Origin: Gammaproteobacteria bacterium | GTDB taxonomy: Bacteria > Pseudomonadota > Gammaproteobacteria > SZUA-140 | Length of the DNA stretch: 64,000 bases | Reading direction: 5' to 3' | Assembly (NCBI GenBank): GCA_020847075.1 | Contig: JADLCS010000041.1 | Span: 1-64,000 of the forward strand | In this document: positions 13,509-22,390 of the stretch, piece after piece | How the letters are laid out: each line of letters opens with the position of its first letter | Position numbering within the stretch: position 1 is the stretch's first letter | Made by a program: the position numbers and the translations under genes | Notes under the pieces: model-generated | What the model was told of the DNA's origin: nothing | Seen by the model: only the letters and a program-made list of their open reading frames with translations | Database searches by the model: none

Positions 13509-13568
13509 ATTCGTGAAAAATCATGTTTCCGGATAATCCACAGGTTGATCTGACGGAGATCCTGCCCC

Positions 13569-13952
13569 ATGAAATCAGGCTGCCCGTTTTGCGAAACCGA
13601 ATCTTTGTCGGTCGAGTACCAGGGTAATTTGTGTTTCGCGATTCGTGACGCTCACCCGGTCTCTCCGGGGCATACCCTCGTGATACCCCGGCGCCACATC
13701 GCCTCGTTCTTTGATGCCACGGAGGCTGAGCGGTCGGCCATGATGATCGCATTGGATGCGGCAAGACAAGTCCTGGGTCGAGAATTCTCTCCGAACGGCT
13801 ACAACATCGGCATCAACGATGGCATGGCGGCCGGCCAGACCGTGCCGCATCTGCATATCCACCTGATCCCACGCTACCAGGGCGACTGCGCCGACCCGCG
13901 CGGCGGGGTGCGATGGGTGGTGCCGGGCAAGGCCAGGTACTGGGAGGGGTGA
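13569..13952 (+). CDS. HIT family protein
   Basis: GQTVPHLHIHLIPR histidine triad. Confidence 0.93.
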   Translation: MKSGCPFCETESLSVEYQGNLCFAIRDAHPVSPGHTLVIPRRHIASFFDATEAERSAMMIALDAARQVLGREFSPNGYNIGINDGMAAGQTVPHLHIHLIPRYQGDCADPRGGVRWVVPGKARYWEG

Positions 13953-14000
13953 TATTCCCGCGTTCTAAATTCATGAGTTTATCCGTTTGAAGCCGCTCGA

Positions 14001-14327
14001 ATGCCCCGTTCTTATCACTACCACGTCTACGTCATCGAGCTCTCGGAAGACGTGCTCTATGAGCCCAGATTCAAACGGGCCAACCCCGATTACGATTACG
14101 GTAAGCCCTGTGTCTACGTCGGCATGACCGGGCTCGACCCCGACGTGCGCTTCGACAAGCACAAGGCCGGCATCCAGTCGAACCGCTTCGTGCGGGAGTA
14201 CGGGCTGCGGCTGATGCCGGAGCTCTATGAGGTGTATAACCCCATGCCCTACGAGGCCGCGCGCGAGAGGGAAGTGGAGCTGGCCATCGGGCTGCGCGAG
14301 GCGGGGTATGGGGTGTGGCAGGCGTAG
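14001..14327 (+). CDS. Hypothetical protein, possibly GIY-YIG-like
   Basis: HVYVIEL...CVYVGMTGLDPDVRFDKHKAG resembles GIY-YIG core. Confidence 0.6.
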   Translation: MPRSYHYHVYVIELSEDVLYEPRFKRANPDYDYGKPCVYVGMTGLDPDVRFDKHKAGIQSNRFVREYGLRLMPELYEVYNPMPYEAAREREVELAIGLREAGYGVWQA

Positions 14328-14348
14328 GGTAATGGCATCGGGCCGGAT

Positions 14349-14564
14349 GGGGACAGATTTGTAGACCTGTCCCCGAATCGAGCCCTGTAGTTTCCGTAGC
14401 CTGTATGGGGCGTAGCGGAATCCGGGCGTGCCTGTTTCGTCCTCCCGGATTTCGGCGCTTTGTACGTGTATCCGAGTTACGATCCACGGCCCCGGGGACG
14501 GACTGGAAGTCCGTCCCCATCGCCACCGGCGGCGCGCAGGGGACAGATTTATAAATCTGTCCCC
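14349..14564. repeat. Cluster of three GGGGAC palindromes (14349-14374, 14494-14518, 14539-14564)
   Basis: Direct reading. Confidence 0.9.
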
Positions 14565-14642
14565 GAATTTGGCCGTATTGTGGGCGCGCGGCGCGAGGGC
14601 TATAGTCGTGAACGGGGCGGATCACTACGTGGAGGTTTTCAG

Positions 14643-15284
14643 ATGGTTTTGCGGCGGATGGTTTTTCTCCTGTTGCTGGTGATGGTCTGGCCCGCGCAGG
14701 CGGATAGCGGGGAGGACCCGGGGCTCACGGAGGCGCGGACGGTCTTTCTGCGCGGGGTGGACGGGGACAAGCGCGCGGTGCGCGACGCGGTGCAGCGTTT
14801 CAAGACCCTGAGCCGGGCGCATGCGGGGGAGCCGGTGTTCCAGGCGTATCTCGGCGCGGCGATGACCCTGCAGGGGCGCGACGCCCCCAACAACATCGAG
14901 AAGGGGCGCATCACCGAGGAGGGGCTGGGCGTGCTCGACCGCGCGCTGGACGCGCAGATGGCGAAGCCGGACCCGGGGTCGGTGCACACTCTCGACACGA
15001 TGCTGGTGGCGGCGAATACCTATATCCATCTGCCAGCCTTCTTCAATCGCTACCAGCAGGGCAAGGATCTGTTGCAGAAGATCCTCGCCCATCCCGATTT
15101 CGACGGCATGGCGCCGGGTTACAAGGCGGCGGCCTACCTGGCCCAGGCGCTGGTGTCCCACGGCGACGCGGACGACGAGGCCTATCGCCGCTACCTGGAG
15201 TTGACCGTCGGCGCCGATCCCAAGGGCCGCGATGGCGAGTTCGCCGGCAAGCGGCTGCAGGAGCTGACGGACGTGGGGGAGTAA
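14643..15284 (+). CDS. Secreted TPR-like hypothetical protein
   Basis: Signal peptide MVLRRMVFLLLLVMVWPAQA; helical repeats. Confidence 0.7.
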   Translation: MVLRRMVFLLLLVMVWPAQADSGEDPGLTEARTVFLRGVDGDKRAVRDAVQRFKTLSRAHAGEPVFQAYLGAAMTLQGRDAPNNIEKGRITEEGLGVLDRALDAQMAKPDPGSVHTLDTMLVAANTYIHLPAFFNRYQQGKDLLQKILAHPDFDGMAPGYKAAAYLAQALVSHGDADDEAYRRYLELTVGADPKGRDGEFAGKRLQELTDVGE

Positions 15285-15293
15285 CCTGAAAAG

Positions 15294-15362
15294 GGGACAG
15301 ATTTGAAATCTGTCCCCATTCCTGTGGTAAGGGGACAAGGGGACAGACTTAAGTCTGTCCCC
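15294..15362. repeat. Two GGGGACAG palindromes (15294-15318, 15339-15362)
   Basis: Direct reading. Confidence 0.9.
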
Positions 15363-15386
15363 TTACTGCCGATGGTGGGCCTACGC

Positions 15387-15962
15387 TCAGGCGTACTTCC
15401 GGAACTGTCCCACCACAACCCCGAAGATCTCCAGCGCGCCCTGCGGCCGGATGACCGGGTAGGCCTTGTTTTCCGGCTTCAGGATGTAGCGGCCCTTTTC
15501 CTGGCCGAGGCGCTTGAGGGTGAATTCGTTGTCCACGATGGCGACGACGATCTCGCCGACCTTCGCGCTGCCGCGCTTCTCGACCACGACGATGTCGTCC
15601 GAGTGGATGCCGGCGTCCATCATCGAGTCGCCCTTGACGCGGATCAGCACCGTGTTCGACGGATTCTTCACCAGATATTTGTCGATGGTGACGTTGTCCG
15701 GGCGGGTGTCCGCGGCCGGGCTCGGCAGGCCGGCCGGGACGCTCTCGGCAAAGGCCCGCTCGAAGAAACGCGCGCCGGGGCGCAGCCGCTGGCCGGGTGC
15801 GCTCTCGAGGAAGCCCTCGCCCTTGAGGCGCAGCACCAGGCTCGCCACCGAGGCCTTCGAACGCATGCCGATGAGTTCGCCGATCCCGGCATAGGAGGGC
15901 AGCACCTGATGTCGGGCGTAGTAATCCTGCAGGCGGGTGAGATATTGCGCGTCATTCGACAT
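15387..15962 (-). CDS. LexA/S24-type repressor
   Basis: VLIRVKGDSMMDAGIHSDDIVVVEK and GEIVVAIVDNEFTLKRL (S24 Ser/Lys motifs) with N-terminal winged-HTH-like region. Confidence 0.9.
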   Translation of the reverse strand: MSNDAQYLTRLQDYYARHQVLPSYAGIGELIGMRSKASVASLVLRLKGEGFLESAPGQRLRPGARFFERAFAESVPAGLPSPAADTRPDNVTIDKYLVKNPSNTVLIRVKGDSMMDAGIHSDDIVVVEKRGSAKVGEIVVAIVDNEFTLKRLGQEKGRYILKPENKAYPVIRPQGALEIFGVVVGQFRKYA

Positions 15963-15976
15963 GAGGGTTATGCTAG

Positions 15977-15990
15977 CGAACGAACGTTCG
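15977..15990. promoter_or_regulatory. CGAACGAACGTTCG, LexA-box-like operator
   Basis: Exact CGAAC-N4-GTTCG in the 47-bp divergent intergenic region. Confidence 0.6.
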
Positions 15991-16009
15991 GAGGTCAAGG
16001 AGGCGCGGC

Positions 16010-16573
16010 ATGGAAGCCGGGAAAACGAAGGAAGGGGAAACCATTGCACCCGTGGAGCGCATCGCGCAGGCGATTCTTCGGGTCCGCGGGCAGAAGGTGA
16101 TACTGGACGCCGATCTGGCGGGGCTTTACGGCGTGCCCACGAAGCGCCTGAACGAGCAAGTCAGGCGAAATCGGGCGCGATTTCCCGAGGATTTCATGTT
16201 TCAGTTGACCAGCGAGGAGAAGGCCGAGGTGGTCGCAAATTGCGACCACCTCGGTCGGCTCAAGTATTCGCCTGCTTTGCCCATGGTGTTTACGGAGCAT
16301 GGTGCAATCATGGCGGCGTCGGTGCTCAACTCGAAGCGGGCAGTGGATATGAGCGTGTTTGTCGTGCGCGCCTTCGTCCATCTGCGGCAACTGTTTGCCT
16401 CTCACGAGACCCTGGCCCGAAAACTTGTCGCCCTGGAACGGAAATACGATGCACAGTTCAAGGTCGTTTTCGACGCCATCCGCGCACTGATGACGCCGCC
16501 GGCACCGAAGAAGAAACGGCCGATCGGGTTCGGGCCGTGGGAGGAGTCGCCGGGAAATGGCGATGGGGGGTGA
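16010..16573 (+). CDS. ORF6N-domain protein
   Basis: VILDADLAGLYGVPTKRLNEQVRRNRARFPEDFMFQLT; FTEHGAIMAASVLNS. Confidence 0.9.
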   Translation: MEAGKTKEGETIAPVERIAQAILRVRGQKVILDADLAGLYGVPTKRLNEQVRRNRARFPEDFMFQLTSEEKAEVVANCDHLGRLKYSPALPMVFTEHGAIMAASVLNSKRAVDMSVFVVRAFVHLRQLFASHETLARKLVALERKYDAQFKVVFDAIRALMTPPAPKKKRPIGFGPWEESPGNGDGG

Positions 16574-16692
16574 GCTTCCGGCATGGAGGCGGATTCCGGA
16601 GCGGGGACGGATTTGAAAATCTGTCCCCGTGTGAGAATCTGTCTCCGTGCGGGGGCGGGCCTGTATAAAATACATCTGTCCCGGGTTTTTCC

Positions 16693-18243
16693 ATGACGAA
16701 GGGGGCCGTGATGTCCCATCATCCCTTTTATCCGATCGTCTACGTGCGCGGCTACGCCATGACCCGGGGCGAGATCGAGGATACGGTCGCCGATCCCTAC
16801 ATGGGCTTCAACCTCGGCAGCACCAAGCTGCGCCAGCGCTGGACCGGCGACATCCAGCGCCATATCTTCGAGTCGCCGCTCATCCGCCTGATGAAGGACT
16901 ACGGCTATACGGACGCCTTCTCCGAGGGCGTGGAGCTGAGCGGCGACCCGCCCGTCCCGTGGAAGACGGTCTGGGTGTATCGCTATTACGAACAGGCCTC
17001 GCGCGACCTGGGCGACGGGCGGCGACCGGAGCTCGAGGTCTTCGCCGAGGGCCTGGGCGGTTTCCTGCGCGATGTGCGCGCGCGCATCTGCGGCGCTGAT
17101 GAAGAGGCGCGCCGGGAGTTCCGCGTCTACCTGGTGGCGCATTCCATGGGCGGGCTGGTGGTGCGTGGCTGGCTGCAGAACACCCGCGCCGGCGAGCCCG
17201 ACCCGGTCGCGGTGGAGAAGGTCTTCACCTATGCCACGCCGCATGGCGGCATCGACGTGCGCCTGCTCGGCAACGTGCCGCGCTTCGTGCAGATCAACGA
17301 CAGCGGGAGTTTCAACGAGGCGCGCATGCGCGAGTACCTGCGGATCGCGCCCGGCGAACCGGTGCACAGCCTCGACGGGAAATTCGACCCTGGCCGTTTC
17401 TTCTCGCTGGTCGGGACCAACGAGCGCGATTACACCGCGGCCCATGGCCTGTCGCGCCTGGCGGTGGGGCCGATGAGCGACGGCCTGGTGCGGATCCGGA
17501 ACGCCTATGTGAAGGGCGGTCCGCGCGCCTTCGTGCACCGCGCCCATTCCGGCCATTTCGGAATCGTGAATTCCGAGGAGGGCTATCAGAACCTGCGGCG
17601 GTTTTTCTTCGGGGACATGGCGGTGTACGGCGTCCTGCACGTCCGGGATTTCAGGCTGCCGCCGAAGATCGAGACGGCGAAGCGGAAGGGCAGGCCGGTG
17701 CGGGCGTCCTATCACGTGGAGGTGATCGTGCGCGTGCGGGATTTCCGCTGGGACCTGCACCGGCGCACGCTGGACGAGGGGTCGGCCGTGTTCGCGAAAT
17801 ACGACGAGGTGGTGGAGCAGGGCAGGGGCCTGACGCTGTTCAGCACTTTCCTCTCCCGCGCACTGATCCAGAAGAACAGCCGCTACATGGGCCTCTCGGT
17901 CGATCTGCGCGTGCTGGTGCCCGAGTACGTCGTCGGGGACGACCATTTCTTCGACGATCACTACGACGGGGCGTATCTGTTCCGCGACAAGCTGAATCTC
18001 CTCGTCGATCGGGACGCGGACGGCGCGGCCCGCGTCAAGTACGGCTGGGACAACGAGAACGGCGCCAACCGCGCCGGCCGCGTGGCCGGGACCGTGGCCC
18101 GGGACGGCGGATGGCAGTGCGAGATCCCCGTCCGGAACACGGCCCGCCCCGGCATCGACGCCGTGCTGACGCTGCGGATGGCGAACATGACCGGGCCGGG
18201 GACAGACCCCGGGTTGGGGACAGACTTGAAGTCTGTCCCCTAG
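16693..18243 (+). CDS. Alpha/beta hydrolase, lipase/esterase-like
   Basis: YPIVYVRGYA; VAHSMGGLVVRGWL nucleophile elbow; C-terminus encoded by repeat. Confidence 0.8.
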   Translation: MTKGAVMSHHPFYPIVYVRGYAMTRGEIEDTVADPYMGFNLGSTKLRQRWTGDIQRHIFESPLIRLMKDYGYTDAFSEGVELSGDPPVPWKTVWVYRYYEQASRDLGDGRRPELEVFAEGLGGFLRDVRARICGADEEARREFRVYLVAHSMGGLVVRGWLQNTRAGEPDPVAVEKVFTYATPHGGIDVRLLGNVPRFVQINDSGSFNEARMREYLRIAPGEPVHSLDGKFDPGRFFSLVGTNERDYTAAHGLSRLAVGPMSDGLVRIRNAYVKGGPRAFVHRAHSGHFGIVNSEEGYQNLRRFFFGDMAVYGVLHVRDFRLPPKIETAKRKGRPVRASYHVEVIVRVRDFRWDLHRRTLDEGSAVFAKYDEVVEQGRGLTLFSTFLSRALIQKNSRYMGLSVDLRVLVPEYVVGDDHFFDDHYDGAYLFRDKLNLLVDRDADGAARVKYGWDNENGANRAGRVAGTVARDGGWQCEIPVRNTARPGIDAVLTLRMANMTGPGTDPGLGTDLKSVP

Positions 18244-18246
18244 TGC

Positions 18247-18345
18247 GGGGACAGATTTATTTAATCCTGGAGCCCAATCTGGAATTCGGGGACGGATTTG
18301 AAATCCGTCCCCGAACCCTACGCAGGATCAAATAAATCTGTCCCC
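18247..18345. repeat. Nested palindrome: outer GGGGACAGATTTATTT.../...AAATAAATCTGTCCCC around inner GGGGACGGATTTGAAATCCGTCCCC (18288-18312)
   Basis: Direct reading. Confidence 0.9.
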
Positions 18346-18363
18346 ATTTTACGGGAGAGGTAT

Positions 18364-18741
18364 ATGCCGGAGACCTGTGTCTGCTGGAAATGCGGGGCGG
18401 TCCAGCAGGATCTGTCGTTGCCGCTCGCGCGCCTCGCCGAGTGCCCGTCCTGCCGGGCGGAGTTGCACGTGTGCCGGATGTGCGTGTATTTCGACCCGGT
18501 CACCGCGCAACAGTGCCGTGAGCCCGTGGCGGACGCGGTGGCCGACAAGCAGCGCGCCAATTTCTGCGGCTATTTCCAGATGCGGCCGAACGCCTTTGCC
18601 GCGCCGTCGAGCAAGGCCGAGGCGTCTCGCCGTGGGCTGGAGGCGTTGTTCGGCGGGGAAGCTGTGGCGTCCGCGCCATCGGAAAACGGCAACCCCGAGG
18701 ATCTGGCGCGGAAGAGACTGGAGGAATTGTTCAAGAAATAG
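18364..18741 (+). CDS. Hypothetical Cys-rich (zinc-ribbon-like) protein
   Basis: CVCWKCG...CPSCRAELHVCRMCVYF. Confidence 0.65.
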   Translation: MPETCVCWKCGAVQQDLSLPLARLAECPSCRAELHVCRMCVYFDPVTAQQCREPVADAVADKQRANFCGYFQMRPNAFAAPSSKAEASRRGLEALFGGEAVASAPSENGNPEDLARKRLEELFKK

Positions 18742-18833
18742 AAACGGAAGGTAACAGGAGAATGAGTCCGCAGGCTGGGCTGAATGGAATGAGGCCCAAC
18801 GCATTTCTGGATGAATGAAAAAAGAGACCAGGG

Positions 18834-19372
18834 ATGGCAAGCAAAAAACAGCGGTCTGAAAATACGATGGTTGCAGTGGATCAGGTCACCAGATCGATTC
18901 TATGGTTACGCGGACAGAGGGCGATGCTCGATGTGGAGTTGGCATCTCTCTCATCTCTCTATGGTGCAGAAAGTAAGGCGCTGCTCCAGGCGGTGAAGAG
19001 GAATCTGGATAGGTTCCCGGGTGATTTTGAATTTCAGTTGACTAATCATGAAGTTATAAACTTGAGGTCATAGGTTGTGGTCTCAAGTTGGGGAGGTCGT
19101 CGCTATTTGCCGTATGCCTTTACCGAACAGGGCGTCGCCATGCTGTCCAGCGTGCTGCGCCGCCCGCGGGCGGCACAGGTCAATTCGAAATCATGCGCGC
19201 CTTCGTCCGTCTGCGGCAATGGAGGGCCTCGAACGAGGCGCTCTCCCGAAAGCTCGTCGCCCTGGAATGGAAATACGACGCGCAATTCAAGGTCGTCTTC
19301 GATGCCATCCGCGCGCGGATGACGCCGCCGGAGCCGAAGAAGACGCGGCCGATCGGGTTCGGGCCGTGGTAG
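18834..19372 (+). pseudogene. Degenerate ORF6N-domain gene
   Basis: ORF6N-like sequence interrupted by in-frame TAG (19071-19073) and a frameshift near 19180; C-terminal RPIGFGPW shared with 16010-16573 product. Confidence 0.85.
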
Positions 19373-19399
19373 AAAACATAAGAAAACCCGTTCCCCGGC

Positions 19400-20395
19400 C
19401 TATTCTTCGATCAGTTGACGATGGACGATGACGGCGGTGTTGCGCGGACGGATCGCCAAGCCGCGCGCCTCGACGTGGGCGCGGGTGAGGGCGGCGCCGT
19501 AGAACAGGATCAGCGAGGAGTAATAGACCCACAGCAGCAACAGCACCAGCGAGCCGGCCGCGCCGTAGGTGGAGGCGGTGGCGGAATGCGCCAGATACAG
19601 CGCGATCAGGTAGCGGCCGGCCGTGAACAGCAACGCGGTGACGAAGGCGCCCGGCAGCACGTCGCGCCAGGACAGGACGACATCGGGCAGGATCTTGAAG
19701 ATCGCCGCGAACAGCAGTGTGATGACCGCGAGCGAGACGCCGATCTCCAGCAGCGTCATGATCGCGGCGGGTATCGGCAGCCATTGCGAGGCGAAGGTCG
19801 CGGCCACCTGCACCGAGATGCTCAGCAGCAGGGAGACCAGCAGGATGAAACCGATCGCCAGCACGATCGTCAGCGACAGCAGGCGGGTCTTGATGAACAG
19901 CCACAGGCTATTGCGCGAGGGTCGCGGCGCAACCCCCCAGATCGCGTTCAATGCGTATTGCATCTTGGCGAAGACGGTCGTCGCCCCGACGGCGATCGCG
20001 CCGGCGCCGAGCAGGGTCGGCCAGAGGCCGCTGTGCTCGATCCGCGAATTGAGCACCGCCGTCTCGACCGCCCTGGCGGCCTCGGGTCCCAGCACCTCCT
20101 GGAGTTGCGTCGTCAGTTCGCCATGGGCGGCATGCTCCCCGAGCACGAGGCCGACCATCGTCACGACTACGATCGTGATCGGGGCCATCGAAAACAACGT
20201 GTAGAAACTCAGCGCGGCGGCGTGAGAGGCGGCCTGGGCGGAGGCCCAGTTCCGGCCGGCCGCGATCAGGATCTCCAACTGGCGGCGTGGCGTGGCGGGC
20301 AGGGCGTCGAGGAATCGTGCGAGCATGGTCTGGAGTGCCGGAGTTCGAAAGGGGGCGTCGGGGGATATTGTAATTCCTTCATCTCCCGGATTCAT
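19400..20395 (-). CDS. YihY/BrkB family membrane protein
   Basis: AAALSFYTLFSMAPI; GAAGSLVLLLLWVYYSSLILFYGA. Confidence 0.93.
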   Translation of the reverse strand: MNPGDEGITISPDAPFRTPALQTMLARFLDALPATPRRQLEILIAAGRNWASAQAASHAAALSFYTLFSMAPITIVVVTMVGLVLGEHAAHGELTTQLQEVLGPEAARAVETAVLNSRIEHSGLWPTLLGAGAIAVGATTVFAKMQYALNAIWGVAPRPSRNSLWLFIKTRLLSLTIVLAIGFILLVSLLLSISVQVAATFASQWLPIPAAIMTLLEIGVSLAVITLLFAAIFKILPDVVLSWRDVLPGAFVTALLFTAGRYLIALYLAHSATASTYGAAGSLVLLLLWVYYSSLILFYGAALTRAHVEARGLAIRPRNTAVIVHRQLIEE

Positions 20396-20521
20396 TTCCC
20401 GGATTCATTAGGGGGCGATCCCCTGTGCTCGGGACACGCCGGGCGCGGGGGAAAGGATCCGGTTGCGCACGCGGAGGAAGTCGTCGAAAATCGGGGCAGG
20501 CCGTTATTCCGGGAGCGCCGC

Positions 20522-20896
20522 ATGGCACGGTCCGACGACAGGCTGGACAGACTGGTAGGCGAGGCCCGGCGCGCGCGGGAGCAGCGCGAGCAGGGCTATC
20601 GCGAGCAGGCGCTGAAGATGTATCCCCACGTCTGCGGCCGCTGCGGGCGCGCGTTCGATCCGCGCAATCTGCGCGAGCTGACGGTGCATCACCGCGACCA
20701 TGACCACGACAACAACCCACCGGACGGCAGCAACTGGGAACTGCTGTGTCTGTACTGCCACGACAACGAGCACCAGCGCCGGCTCGAGGCGCAACGGGGA
20801 GGCACGCCCAGCCCCGGCGGCGCAAAACCCTCCGGCGCCACCTTCAACCCCTTCGCCGACCTCCCGTCGCTCCTGAAAGACAAGCCCAAGAAATAA
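20522..20896 (+). CDS. YajD-like HNH nuclease family protein
   Basis: CGRCGRAFDPRNLRELTVHHRDHDHDNNPPDGSNWELLCLYCHDNEH. Confidence 0.9.
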   Translation: MARSDDRLDRLVGEARRAREQREQGYREQALKMYPHVCGRCGRAFDPRNLRELTVHHRDHDHDNNPPDGSNWELLCLYCHDNEHQRRLEAQRGGTPSPGGAKPSGATFNPFADLPSLLKDKPKK

Positions 20897-20898
20897 TT

Positions 20899-20958
20899 GG
20901 GGACAGATTTATTTAACGCCCCGACGTCAATCCAATGACGTCGGGGACAGATTTATTT
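20899..20958 (+). repeat. 60-bp composite repeat, left copy of an inverted pair
   Basis: Matches the reverse complement of 21423-21482 with 2 mismatches. Confidence 0.9.
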
Positions 20959-20990
20959 TTCTGGTACGCGGTCTCATCAGGAGGCGGGTT

Positions 20991-21305
20991 TTAAGCCCGC
21001 CCCCCTTTCTTGCATGGAAAAATAAATCTGTCCCCGATTTGTTGATAACCATAGAGCCAGCGGTTGGTGGTGGCCCCGGTGTTGATGACGGTGTGCGGTG
21101 CATGGGCGGGGATGAAGATCTCTTCACCGATGGTGGGGTACAGGGCCTTTCCCCCGAGGTGGATCTCGATCTCGCCGTCGATCAGCATGAGCAACTCGTC
21201 GGTGTCGTGGGTGTAATCGCGCCAGGTCTGTCCCGGTGGGTCGGTCCAGGTGTCACAACTGAAGCCGCGTGCCGCCCAGTCTCGTTCAACGACCCGGATA
21301 TCCAT
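20991..21305 (-). CDS. Cupin-domain protein
   Basis: DTDELLMLIDGEIEIHLGG...GEEIFIPAHAPHTVIN. Confidence 0.88.
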   Translation of the reverse strand: MDIRVVERDWAARGFSCDTWTDPPGQTWRDYTHDTDELLMLIDGEIEIHLGGKALYPTIGEEIFIPAHAPHTVINTGATTNRWLYGYQQIGDRFIFPCKKGGRA

Positions 21306-21422
21306 GGCGGTCGGCCTTCGGGGGGAGACGGGAACGGTACAAGGTGGATGGGCGGGTGTGATCGTCCGGGGAAGGAAGAGCCTTCGAATCTGCTCTGCTC
21401 ATGAAGAGGGTATGGACGGAAT

Positions 21423-21482
21423 AAATAAATCTGTCCCCGACGTCATTGGATTGACGCCGGGGCGTTAAATAGATCTGTCCCC
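21423..21482 (-). repeat. 60-bp composite repeat, right copy of an inverted pair
   Basis: See left copy. Confidence 0.9.
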
Positions 21483-21499
21483 GATTGGGCCATCCGCGA

Positions 21500-21850
21500 T
21501 CAGGGGGCGTCTTGTTTCGTGTAATACGCGCCGGAGGGATAGGTCAGGCGGGTATGATCGGGCGAGACCTCGAACTGGGCGTCGATGGTGCCGTTGCGCC
21601 CCTCCAGCCGCAGGAGCAGGGCGCGGTCCTCCAGGTGGTAGATCCCGTCGATACGGCGGGCGTCGGCGGTACGGATCTCGATCTTGCCGTCCGGGCGAAA
21701 GGTCAGCACATCCTCGCTGTCGTGGGCGGGGTTGAACGCGAGCGTCCAGGTGCCGTGCAGCCAGGCCGCCCGCGAGGCATCGCTGCCGCAGGCCGCCAGG
21801 GCCACGGCCATCAGGAGCGTGATCGTCCAACCGCGTCTGCCAGGTGTCAT
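21500..21850 (-). CDS. Hypothetical lipoprotein
   Basis: Lipobox-like LMAVALAACGS. Confidence 0.65.
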   Translation of the reverse strand: MTPGRRGWTITLLMAVALAACGSDASRAAWLHGTWTLAFNPAHDSEDVLTFRPDGKIEIRTADARRIDGIYHLEDRALLLRLEGRNGTIDAQFEVSPDHTRLTYPSGAYYTKQDAP

Positions 21851-22000
21851 CGTCGTTCCCCCGGGATGGAGCCGCGATTATACCGCAGGCGGGTATTGAG
21901 GGCAGGCCCCGTTTTCCCCGCACGGCAAAGTCTGCCAGAATAGCGGGACCGGGGTCCGCCCCGAGCGGTATCCATCGTTTCCCGTTGCCTTGGGTGAGCC

Positions 22001-22348
22001 ATGACGATACAACTGACGAGCGCCCTGCGCGCCTGGGGTACCCCGGGCTTCAACGATACGCTCAAGCACGAAGTCGAAGGGCTGGATTACGCCCAGTTGC
22101 CTTTGTATCAGGCGCTGTCCGTCGGCAGTCACGTGCTGGAGGGGACGCTCGATGCGATGGTGATCAATGCCTCGGGTGCGCCCGGCGTCATCCAGGCCAA
22201 GGTCGGGATCTTTTACCGCTCGATCCTGACCGGCTGCGCCTGCGCCGACGATCCCACGCCCGTCAACGAAAACAACGAATACTGCGTGGTCCGCTTCGAT
22301 ATCGACGCGGCGACGGGCGAGGCGGAGGTGCAGCTTCTGGATGAATGA
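22001..22348 (+). CDS. Hypothetical protein
   Basis: ORF with intact start, GC-rich coding pattern. Confidence 0.6.
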   Translation: MTIQLTSALRAWGTPGFNDTLKHEVEGLDYAQLPLYQALSVGSHVLEGTLDAMVINASGAPGVIQAKVGIFYRSILTGCACADDPTPVNENNEYCVVRFDIDAATGEAEVQLLDE

Positions 22349-22390
22349 TCCCGCCCGTGGGGCCGTCTCCGGCCCGTTTCCGAACGGCGC

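Noticed and set aside
20899-21482. Classical insertion sequence
   Set aside because: Inverted repeats flank a cupin gene rather than a transposase and no target duplication was identified
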